Shown piece by piece: positions 57,203 to 64,000 of a DNA stretch of 64,000 nt. The notes beneath the pieces are model-generated. The model had not been told where the DNA came from, did no database searches, and saw only the letters and a list, made by a program, of their open reading frames with translations. The stretch is from Mycolicibacterium frederiksbergense (GTDB lineage: Bacteria; Actinomycetota; Actinomycetes; Mycobacteriales; Mycobacteriaceae). The stretch lies in contig NZ_CP038797.1 in assembly GCF_012223425.1 (NCBI RefSeq), positions 187,353 through 251,352 on the forward strand, in the 5' to 3' direction. Position 1 is the first letter of the stretch. Each line of letters starts with the position of its first letter. Position numbers and translations under genes: made by a program.

Positions 57203-57606
57203 GGTGAGTATCCTTCCGTACGGGTGAGAAAGCGTCAACCAGTAAGTCGCCGTGACCATCAATGGCAAACCGAAGCCTTCAGTCCCGACTTCATAAGGCA
57301 TCGCCACCAACCTGGCGCGTATGAACGGCCGCACGCTGCGAAAGTTCACTGCCCCAGCGTTAGTCACCCGAGTATGGGTTGGTCCGACTTCTCATGAAGA
57401 TCTGATGAAGATGTGGCCCCAGGTAAGCGACTCCAACAGACGATGACGTGCGGTGGCGACAAGTAACGTGCCGCTGCGAGGCTGGCGTTTGTGCCGCCGA
57501 GAACCGAGGCACGGTAGACGTCAGCCCATGACAGAAGAATCTCGGTCAGGTTGAGATGTGGTGTCGCCTAGCTGGGTTGCCGTGATGGTGATGCCATCAT
57601 CGGACG
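57203..57606. other. Intergenic region with an 11-bp direct repeat
   Basis: About 400 bp between two divergent genes. ATGAAGATCTG and ATGAAGATGTG follow each other directly at about 57394-57415, an 11-bp-period direct repeat as recognised by OmpR-type response regulators. No gene is seen. Confidence 0.45.
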
Positions 57607-58338
57607 GTGGCTATCAAGGCGGCTCCCAGAACCGACAGCAGGTTGGCTGCTCGTTGCGCCGCACTAGCTTCTCTTGGGGTCGCAATCGTTCATTTTGCGG
57701 TGGTGCCGGCGCATTGGCAGGAATGGCCGCTGTCGGGGCTGTTTTTCGGTGCACTGGCCCTACTCCAGCTGGTTTGGGCACGCGCGGTACTTGTCAGGAC
57801 TACCACGCCGGTACTGGCTGCAGGGATTCTGCTGAACGTGAGCGCTGTGGCGTTGTGGGCTCTGTCCCGCACTGCTGGGGCGCCGTTCGGTCCGCATGCC
57901 GGTCAGCCGGAATTGGTTCAGGGCGCGGATTTGTGTGCTTTGTTGCTTCAGATCTACATCGTGATGGGTGCCGGCTGGATCTGGTATCGCGGACTGCAGG
58001 GCGAACCGGTTTCGGCGCTGACGAGTGCCGGGGTCTTGCTCGGGGCGGTCAGTATTGTCGCGCTGGCGTCCACGGTGGGCGTCGTTTCAGGTCAGCGGCA
58101 TGGCGATCATCACGGTCCTGCGGAGGCCGGTGCCGGCCATCACGGGACCGAAGCCGGCCCTGCCGAGGGTCATCACGGCCACGAGCCCGGCCCGGCGCCG
58201 GTCGTTCCGCTGAACGTCAGACCAGTGCAGCCGCCGCAGGCCCCGTCACGGGGCGAAGCGCCCGTCTCGCCGGCGGCACCGCCGATTATCGAAGCGCCGG
58301 CACAGCCACTGCACGATCACACCAGCCACGACCACTAG
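57607..58338 (+). CDS. Membrane protein with His-rich C-terminus
   Basis: 243 residues from GTG 57607. There are four or more membrane segments in the first 165 residues (LAALASLGVAIVHFAVVPAHW, SGLFFGALALLQLVWARAVLV, PVLAAGILLNVSAVALWAL, LLLQIYIVMGAGWIW, GVLLGAVSIVALASTVGVV). A cytoplasmic or outer tail has HGDHHGP, GHHGTE, EGHHGHE and a final HDHTSHDH, which would bind copper or another metal. The gene converges with the CopB-type ATPase gene. A role in metal storage or delivery is inferred from the tail and neighbours. Confidence 0.78.
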   Translation: MAIKAAPRTDSRLAARCAALASLGVAIVHFAVVPAHWQEWPLSGLFFGALALLQLVWARAVLVRTTTPVLAAGILLNVSAVALWALSRTAGAPFGPHAGQPELVQGADLCALLLQIYIVMGAGWIWYRGLQGEPVSALTSAGVLLGAVSIVALASTVGVVSGQRHGDHHGPAEAGAGHHGTEAGPAEGHHGHEPGPAPVVPLNVRPVQPPQAPSRGEAPVSPAAPPIIEAPAQPLHDHTSHDH

Positions 58339-58400
58339 CGAGGTCGCAGCAGCCTGCTTCGGGCTGTGGGATTTCGGGGTGATGGCGGACCACGATGCGG

Positions 58401-60521
58401 CTAGCGCTGCAACACGGCTCGGGTGCTCGCTTCGGGTCGAAGGTCCAGACGCCGCAATACCTGCGCGTTGAGCGCCACGACGATGGTCGACAGCGACATG
58501 AGAATGGCGCCGACTGACATCGGCAGCACGAAGCCGACGGGCGCCAGGATCCCGGCGGCCAGCGGTACCGAGATGAGGTTGTAGCCCGCGCCCCACCAGA
58601 GGTTCTGTTTCATCTTGCGGTAGCTGGCGCGGGACAGCTCGATCACCGAGAGCACCGAACGCGGGTCTGAGCTGGCGAGGATGACTCCGGCGGAGGCGAT
58701 CGCGACATCGGTTCCGGCGCCGATGGCGATGCCGACGTCGGCTTGTGCGAGTGCGGGAGCGTCGTTGACTCCGTCGCCGACCATGGCGACTTTCTTGCCT
58801 TCGTGTTGCAGCGCCGCCACTTTGGATGCTTTGTCTTCTGGGCGGACGCCGGCGAAGACTCGGTCGACGCCTAGTTCCTGTCCGACGGTGTTGGCGACAG
58901 CTTCGGCGTCGCCGGTGATCATGACGACTTCGACGCCGAGCTTGTGCAGCGCATCGACGGCCTCGCGAGATTCTGGGCGTACCTCATCGGACAGGCTCAG
59001 ACCACCGATGACGACCCCGTCTCGGACCACGTGCAGGATGATGGCGCCATGGGCGCGCCATTGCTCGGCGGCTTCGATTTCGGGTTCACCAAGTTCTTCG
59101 AGCAGCCGAGGGCCGCCCACCCGTACTTGGTGGCCGTCGATGGACGCGCTGACGCCTACGGCCGGCGAGGATGTGAAGCCGCTGGCGCGTGGAACATCGA
59201 GGCCGCGGTCGATGGCGGCTTTGACGATGGCTTTGGCCAGTGGATGTTCGCTGTCTGTTTCTGCCGCGGCGGCCAGCGCGAGGACGGTTGCTTCATCGTG
59301 GTCGGCGACGGTCTGCACCGCTGTGACAATGGGCTCGCCTTTTGTCAGGGTGCCGGTCTTGTCGAAGAGCACCGCGTTCACGGTACGCATGCCCTCCAAT
59401 GCGAGCCGGTCTTTGATGAGCACGCCGCCGCGGGCGGCCCGCTCGGTGGCGATGGACACGACCAGTGGGATGGCCAGGCCCAGCGCGTGGGGGCAGGCGA
59501 TCACCAGGACGGTGATGGCGCGAACGACCGAAGCGTCTGGATCCCCGACGATGGCCCAGATCAGCGCGGTGATGGCCGCGGTGGCGACCGCGAACCAGAA
59601 CAACCAACCGGCGGCGCGGTCGGCCAGGCGCTGGGCTCGTGAGGACGAGTTCTGCGCTTCAGTCACGAGGCGCTGGATACCGGCGAGGGCGGTATCGTCG
59701 CCGGTCGCGGTGATCTGTACGCGCAGACCGGAGTCGGTGGCAACCGTGCCTGCGGTGACGGCATCGCCGACGCTGCGGTTGACCGGTCGGGATTCACCGG
59801 TGACCATCGACTCGTCGATGTCCGCGCGCCCGTCGACGATGGTCCCGTCGGCGGGAACGCTTCCACCCGGGCGGACCACCACCACATCGCCGACCCGCAG
59901 CTCTGCCGGGGACACCGTGACGGTGTGCTCGCCTTCGACCTTCTCTGCTTCGTCGGGCAGCAAGGCCGCCAAAGAGTCCAGCGCTGATGTTGTCTGGGCC
60001 AGTGAGCGCATCTCCACCCAATGCCCCAGCAGCATGATGACGATGAGCAGGGCCAGTTCCCACCAGAATTCGAGCTCATGGTGCAGCAAGCCCAAGCTCG
60101 CACCCCACGACGCGAGGAACGCGACCGTGATGGCCAATCCGATCAGCAGCATCATTCCCGGTTTGCGGGTGCGGATTTCGCTGACGGCGCCGGTGAGGAA
60201 GGGACGCCCGCCCACGATGTACATGACGGTGCCTAACACGGGTGCGACCCACTGTGCACCATTGAAGCCCGGGAGGTCGTAGCCGACGAGCATGGCGAAC
60301 ATCGATGAGAACGCCACGACCGGAACGGCGATGATCATGTTGACCCAGAACAGCTTTCGGAACTGAGCGACATGGTCACCATGGCCGCCGTGGCCCCCGT
60401 GCCCTTGGTGGTGTTGTTCGGTGTCGGCTGCCGCGTGTGCCTCGTGGTCGTGGTGACCGCCATGTTCGGCGTGCCGATCAGCGTGGGGGGTCGTTTCGGA
60501 GGGGTCGGGATGGTGTGTCAT
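58401..60521 (-). CDS. copB: CopB-type heavy-metal P-type ATPase (CPH motif)
   Basis: 706 residues. The His-rich N-terminus (HAEHGGHHDHEAHAA, then HHQGHGGHGGHGDH) replaces an HMA domain. There are eight membrane segments. The metal-transport helix motif is CPH (VLVIACPHALGLAIPLV). The TGES, DKTGTLTKG, HPLAKAI, MITGD and GDGVND motifs are all present. CPH-type P1B ATPases (CopB-like) export copper, mainly Cu(II) or Cu/Ag. It starts 52 bp after csoR ends, so it is probably in the same operon and repressed by CsoR. Confidence 0.93.
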   Translation of the reverse strand: MTHHPDPSETTPHADRHAEHGGHHDHEAHAAADTEQHHQGHGGHGGHGDHVAQFRKLFWVNMIIAVPVVAFSSMFAMLVGYDLPGFNGAQWVAPVLGTVMYIVGGRPFLTGAVSEIRTRKPGMMLLIGLAITVAFLASWGASLGLLHHELEFWWELALLIVIMLLGHWVEMRSLAQTTSALDSLAALLPDEAEKVEGEHTVTVSPAELRVGDVVVVRPGGSVPADGTIVDGRADIDESMVTGESRPVNRSVGDAVTAGTVATDSGLRVQITATGDDTALAGIQRLVTEAQNSSSRAQRLADRAAGWLFWFAVATAAITALIWAIVGDPDASVVRAITVLVIACPHALGLAIPLVVSIATERAARGGVLIKDRLALEGMRTVNAVLFDKTGTLTKGEPIVTAVQTVADHDEATVLALAAAAETDSEHPLAKAIVKAAIDRGLDVPRASGFTSSPAVGVSASIDGHQVRVGGPRLLEELGEPEIEAAEQWRAHGAIILHVVRDGVVIGGLSLSDEVRPESREAVDALHKLGVEVVMITGDAEAVANTVGQELGVDRVFAGVRPEDKASKVAALQHEGKKVAMVGDGVNDAPALAQADVGIAIGAGTDVAIASAGVILASSDPRSVLSVIELSRASYRKMKQNLWWGAGYNLISVPLAAGILAPVGFVLPMSVGAILMSLSTIVVALNAQVLRRLDLRPEASTRAVLQR

Positions 60522-60573
60522 GTATGTCCTTGAGCTCGTCGATCGGCGGCGGCGTTGGGGCGGTTCGTAAACG

Positions 60574-60903
60574 CTAGGAGCGCACCAGCCGTGCGATCGC
60601 CTCGGTTGCTTCGGTCAGTTTCGCGTCTGCCGCGGGGCCGCCCGCGGCGGCGGCGTTTGCGACGCAATGGCGCAGGTGGTCGTCGAGCAGTCCGAGTGCT
60701 ACCCCTTGCAAGGCTTTGGTCAGGGCGTCGACCTGGGTGAGGATGTCGATGCAGTAGCGGTCCTGCTCGATCATCCGGCTGATTCCGCGGGCTTGGCCCT
60801 CGATCCGCTTGAGCCGTGCGAGATACCGCTCTTTGTCCGTGATGTAGCCGTGGTGGCCGTCATCGGTCGTCGCGCAGTGGTCCGCGCCGTCTGTGGTGGT
60901 CAT
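60574..60903 (-). CDS. csoR: CsoR-family copper-sensing repressor
   Basis: 109 residues. The all-helical CsoR/RcnR/DUF156 fold is clear: YLARLKRIEGQARGISRMIEQDRYCIDILTQVDALTKALQGVALGLLDDHLRHCV. The copper ligands Cys (in DRYCID) and His plus Cys (in DDHLRHC) are present, so it should sense Cu(I). An extra His/Cys segment at the N-terminus (DHCATTDDGHHG) may also bind metal. Copper binding releases DNA and induces the operon. Its start overlaps the previous small gene by 4 bases. Confidence 0.93.
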   Translation of the reverse strand: MTTTDGADHCATTDDGHHGYITDKERYLARLKRIEGQARGISRMIEQDRYCIDILTQVDALTKALQGVALGLLDDHLRHCVANAAAAGGPAADAKLTEATEAIARLVRS

Positions 60904-61058
60904 TGGTTCCTCGCTTGCACGCTCGAAGGTCGAGGTGCGGCGGCGCTGCGCCAGTCGATATCCAGCAGGTTCGGTGCAGTAGGGATGTCTGCTACTGCCG
61001 CAGCCTTGTCCTCGCCATCGGCGCAGCAGCAGCCGGCCCGTTGCAGTTGTTCAGTCAC
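60900..61058 (-). CDS. 52-residue Cys-rich microprotein between copA and csoR
   Basis: From GTG 61058: [20 protein letters not shown], then [18 protein letters not shown] and a short basic tail. Its first codons overlap the copA stop by 8 bases and its stop overlaps the csoR ATG by 4 bases (ATGA). It is clearly translated as part of the operon. The three adjacent Cys could hold Cu(I), as in metallothionein-like or chaperone peptides. No known family is recognised. Confidence 0.7.
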   Translation of the reverse strand: MTEQLQRAGCCCADGEDKAAAVADIPTAPNLLDIDWRSAAAPRPSSVQARNQ

Positions 61059-63342
61059 GACGACTGTCCTTTCTATCGCTGTCTGTCTGGTTGAAGGTGC
61101 TGGCAAATCCGCGCAACCGCAGGCTGTTGGCGACGACGAACACACTGGAGAAGGCCATCGCCGCGCCGGCGAGCATGGGGTTGAGCATGCCCAGGGCGGC
61201 CACGGGGATCGCGGCGACGTTGTAGGCAAACGCCCAGAACAGGTTGGTCTTGATGGTTGACAATGTCCTGCGGGATAGCCGGATTGCGTCGACGGCGCTG
61301 CGCAGATCGCCGCGAACCAGGGTGATGTCGGAAGCCTCGATCGCCACGTCGGTGCCGGTACCCATGGCCAGACCGAGGTCGGCCTGAGCCAGAGCCGCAG
61401 CGTCGTTGACCCCGTCGCCGATCATCGCGACCGTCTTGCCCTCAGACTGCAGCCTGGTGATCACCTGCACCTTGCCTTCAGGCATGACCTCGGCGATGAC
61501 GGTGTCGATACCGACGTCCTCGGCGATGCGGCGGGCGACGGCCTCGTTGTCTCCGGTCAGCAGCACAGGGGTCAGCCCGAGTTGCTTGAGTTGGGCAATG
61601 GCTTGCGCGCTGGTGGGTTTGACGGTGTCGGCGATGACCAGGATGCCGCGGGCCTGTCCGTCCCAGCCGACCGCGACCACGGTCTTCCCCTCAGTTTCGG
61701 CGTGGGCCTTGGCCCGCACCAAGTCGGGATCGAGGTGTTGAGCCCAGTCGGCCAGCAAGGTCTCTCGGCCGACGACGACGGCGTGCCCGTCGACGACGCC
61801 CTGCACGCCCTTGCCTTGCACGTTCGCGAATTCCTCGACCGTGGGAAGTGCTCCGGTCTCGTCTCTTGCCGCGATAGCGATCGCTTGGGCAATGGGGTGT
61901 TCGGAGGCGTCTTCGATGGCACCGGCCAGCCGAAGCAGGTCGCTGCGGGTGGTTCCCGGCGACGTGACCACGTCGACGAGGGCCATTTTTCCGGTGGTGA
62001 CGGTGCCCGTCTTATCCAGCACCACGGTGTCGACGCTGCGGGTGGACTCCAGCACCTCGGGTCCTTTGATCAGAATGCCCATTTGCGCGCCCCGGCCGGT
62101 TCCCACGAGCAGCGCGGTGGGAGTGGCCAGTCCGAGCGCGCACGGGCAGGCGATCACGAGGACTGCGACGGCCGCGGTGAACGCGGCGGCGACAGGGAAT
62201 CCAGCCCCGAGCCACGCGCCGAGGGTGATCACCGCGACGACCATCACGATCGGCACGAAAACCCCGGAGATCCGGTCAGCCAGACGCTGCACTTCCGCTT
62301 TGCCGGTTTGGGCGTTCTCGACCAGTTTCGCCATGTGAGCCAGCTGCGTGTCGGAACCGACACGGCTGGCGCGCACGACCAGGCGGCCACCGGCGTTGAC
62401 CGTAGCGCCCACCACGCTGTCGCCGGCGCCGACTTCGACCGGGACGGATTCACCGGTCAGCATGGACGCGTCAACAGCCGAGGTGCCCGAAACCACCACG
62501 CCATCTGTGGCGATCTTCTCCCCCGGTCGTACGACGAATTCGTCGCCGGCGGCAAGCTGGTCGGCGGGGATTTTGGTTTCGGTGCCGTCGCGCAGTACCG
62601 AGACTTCTTTGGCGCCCAGCTCTAAGAGTGTGCGCAGTGCGGCGCCGGCCTGGCGCTTGGACCGTTTCTCGAAGTAGCGACCGGCCAGGATGAAGGTCGT
62701 CACCCCCGCGGCTACTTCGAGGTAGATGTTGGCTGCGCCATGGGAGGGGGCCAAGGTCAGCGTGAAGGGGTGCGTCATTCCCGCCGCGCCTGCGGTTCCG
62801 AGGAACAACGCGTAGAGCGACCACAGGAACGCCGCCAGGGTGCCCATCGAGATCAGGGTGTCCATCGTGGCGCTGCCGTGGCGCAGGTTGACCCACGCCG
62901 CACGGTGAAACGGCCACGCTGCCCACAGGACGACCGGGGCTGCCAACGTCAGTGATGCCCACTGCCAGTAGGTGAATTGCAGTGCCGGGATCATCGCCAT
63001 CGCGATGACCGGAACCGACAACGCGGTGGCCGCGATGAGGCGGTGACGCAGCGCGAGCAGTTCGGGGTCGTCTGCGATCGCGGAGGTGTCATCGGTGGTC
63101 TCGACTGTGCTCCCCGCCAGTGTGGCGGTGTAGCCGGTCGCTTCCACAGCGGTGATCAGCTGCGTCGGGTCATACCCGTCGGGCACCGCCACAGCGGCCT
63201 TTTCGGTCGCGTAGTTGACCGAGGCGGTGACGCCGTCGATCTTGTTGAGTCTGCGCTCAATTCGGTTCGCGCAGGAGGCGCACGTCATGCCGCCGATCTT
63301 CAGCTCGATGCTCGTGGCGGACACCGGTGTCGATGTCGTCAT
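61051..63342 (-). CDS. copA: CopA/CtpV-type copper-exporting P-type ATPase
   Basis: 763 residues. The N-terminal HMA domain has [13 protein letters not shown] (residues 16-28). There are eight membrane segments. The metal-site motif is CPC in [23 protein letters not shown]. The [25 protein letters not shown] and MIGDGVNDA motifs are intact. Typical Cu(I) exporter. AAAGGAGC lies upstream of ATG 63342. The upstream gene ends 33 bp before it, so the operon is secreted HxH protein, copA, microprotein, csoR, copB. Confidence 0.95.
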   Translation of the reverse strand: MTTSTPVSATSIELKIGGMTCASCANRIERRLNKIDGVTASVNYATEKAAVAVPDGYDPTQLITAVEATGYTATLAGSTVETTDDTSAIADDPELLALRHRLIAATALSVPVIAMAMIPALQFTYWQWASLTLAAPVVLWAAWPFHRAAWVNLRHGSATMDTLISMGTLAAFLWSLYALFLGTAGAAGMTHPFTLTLAPSHGAANIYLEVAAGVTTFILAGRYFEKRSKRQAGAALRTLLELGAKEVSVLRDGTETKIPADQLAAGDEFVVRPGEKIATDGVVVSGTSAVDASMLTGESVPVEVGAGDSVVGATVNAGGRLVVRASRVGSDTQLAHMAKLVENAQTGKAEVQRLADRISGVFVPIVMVVAVITLGAWLGAGFPVAAAFTAAVAVLVIACPCALGLATPTALLVGTGRGAQMGILIKGPEVLESTRSVDTVVLDKTGTVTTGKMALVDVVTSPGTTRSDLLRLAGAIEDASEHPIAQAIAIAARDETGALPTVEEFANVQGKGVQGVVDGHAVVVGRETLLADWAQHLDPDLVRAKAHAETEGKTVVAVGWDGQARGILVIADTVKPTSAQAIAQLKQLGLTPVLLTGDNEAVARRIAEDVGIDTVIAEVMPEGKVQVITRLQSEGKTVAMIGDGVNDAAALAQADLGLAMGTGTDVAIEASDITLVRGDLRSAVDAIRLSRRTLSTIKTNLFWAFAYNVAAIPVAALGMLNPMLAGAAMAFSSVFVVANSLRLRGFASTFNQTDSDRKDSRRD

Positions 63343-63375
63343 GGATGCTCCTTTTTCTGGGGGCCGGTATCGCGG

Positions 63376-64000
63376 TCAGTGCCCGCTGTGGCCGGCGCTG
63401 TGATCCGGATCTGCTGTCGGTGCGGTAGCGCCGAGGCCGCTGCGGGTGGCATCAACAGCGAATGTCGCGGTGTGCACTGTGTCCTGTATTTGGAAGTCGA
63501 GATAAAGCAAGTAACGGCCGGCGGTGGGTGCGGTGGCCGCGAACGGCACCGTTGGTCCACCGTGGTCCCCCGGTGACGGCACAGCGCCTTCGGGATGTAC
63601 ATGCAGGTAGGCAAGGTCGCCTTCACGGAGCGCGACAAGGTGCCCAAACGCACCCAGATACGGTTGCAACGCGGTCACGGGCTGGCCGTCGCGGGTGATG
63701 CGGGAGGTGAGCTGTGCTGATGTCCCGCGGTCATGGTTCCCTGTAGCTCTACGGTGTATCCGCCGACCCGGTCCACCGTGCGCGGGTCTGAAGCCGGCAA
63801 GGGCGCAAATGTTCCAGCCACCTCAACGGTACGAGTGAGCGTGCGCTGGCTCCCGCCCGTGGGCGCGAAGTCCGCGAAGACCCGGTAGCTGCCTGCGGCT
63901 TTCCAGGTCCACGGAATGGACCACGTGCCGCTTCGGGGATCCAGGATCGGATGCACATGGGCGTAATGGCTTCCGTCAGAACGCACGACGATCAGGTGTA
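63376..64000 (-). pseudogene. Secreted HxH-type copper-associated protein, frameshifted, 5' end outside the window
   Basis: The N-terminal part present (VVRSDGSHYAHVHPILDPRSGTWSIPWTWKAAGSYRVFADF to GGYTVELQGTM) reads in one frame and ends with a stop at 63675. The continuation (AQLTSRITRDGQPVTALQPYLGAFGHLVALREGDLAYLHVHPEG to QIQDTVHTATFAVDA) is in another frame, so one base is lost or gained near 63715-63730. HVHP appears twice, in two similar Ig-like domains, a pattern of proteins encoded beside copper ATPases in actinobacteria. The His-rich end is DHSAGHSGH. It is a pseudogene unless this is a sequencing error. Confidence 0.75.

Noticed and set aside
57558..58382. Alternative plus-strand frame overlapping the His-rich membrane protein gene
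   Set aside because: Arg/Cys/Gly-biased. The other frame encodes clear membrane helices and His clusters.
58681..60282. 533-residue plus-strand Ser/Thr-rich frame opposite the CopB-type ATPase
   Set aside because: Low-complexity shadow of a well-defined P-type ATPase gene.
1..64000. Search for tRNA, rRNA, CRISPR arrays and a relaxase gene
   Set aside because: No cloverleaf-like or rRNA sequence, no regular repeat-spacer array and no relaxase motif was recognised by eye. They may lie outside the window.

Overview
The window looks like accessory DNA of a fast-growing Mycobacterium (Mycolicibacterium-type), probably a large conjugative plasmid or integrated conjugative element. The evidence is high GC with GC-rich third positions, an MPT63/DUF1942 secreted protein, EspC-like ESX (type VII) secretion targets, a CtpI-type ATPase fragment, a mycobacterial-type mraY (murX) relic, and many IS elements. 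No rRNA, tRNA or CRISPR array was seen, and no relaxase or replication gene was recognised.

Layout: (1) 1-4.0 kb: the 3' part of an aldehyde dehydrogenase, a Lys/Ala/Pro-tailed membrane protein, and the start of a ctpI-like ATPase gene cut off by a decayed IS4-type element. (2) 4.0-18 kb: a stability and defence block. It holds AbiEi/AbiEii, HipB/HipA with a duplicated upstream element, an IS5-family element inserted at a gene's stop codon, an ArdC-like antirestriction operon, an ADP-ribosylglycohydrolase, and an excisionase-type HTH/nucleotidyltransferase pair behind a perfect inverted repeat. (3) 18-39 kb: one uninterrupted leftward operon of about 21 kb for a type IV secretion system. In transcription order it encodes a small protein, TcpC, a VirB2-like subunit, a small VirB3/PrgI-like membrane protein, VirB4, a VirB6-like protein, three or four wall-active or wall-enzyme-derived proteins, an FtsK-type coupling ATPase, two EspC-like ESX targets, two YbaB-like proteins, a large disordered-linker protein and a secreted trypsin-fold protease. 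(4) 39-49.5 kb: a receptor kinase with an extracellular solute-binding domain, then an IS-rich belt with two inverted copies of one IS3-family element, an IS110-family element, an unknown gene and a broken mraY. (5) 49.5-57 kb: HxlR regulator and haloalkane dehalogenase, a spermidine-synthase-like membrane protein, an L,D-transpeptidase, and several pseudogenes (AraC tail, beta-lactamase-like, DsbA-like, adenylate cyclase). (6) 56.6-64 kb: a copper region with an MPT63-like protein carrying a Met/Cys tail, a His-rich membrane protein, and an operon of a secreted HxH protein (frameshifted), CopA, a Cys-rich microprotein, CsoR and a CopB-type ATPase.

How the parts relate: the defence block would stabilise the element and protect it on entry. 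The ArdC operon and the T4SS operon share a 46-47 bp upstream element, which suggests co-regulation at transfer. AbiEii and ArdC share the same 33-residue N-terminal Cys module. The T4SS operon combines conjugation ATPases with ESX-type substrates and wall hydrolases, in line with the known joint need for T4SS and ESX in conjugation of mycobacterial plasmids. The copper operon is self-contained cargo. The main candidates for something undescribed are the solute-binding/Ser-Thr kinase fusion next to the T4SS operon, the shared Cys module, and the HTH/nucleotidyltransferase pair.
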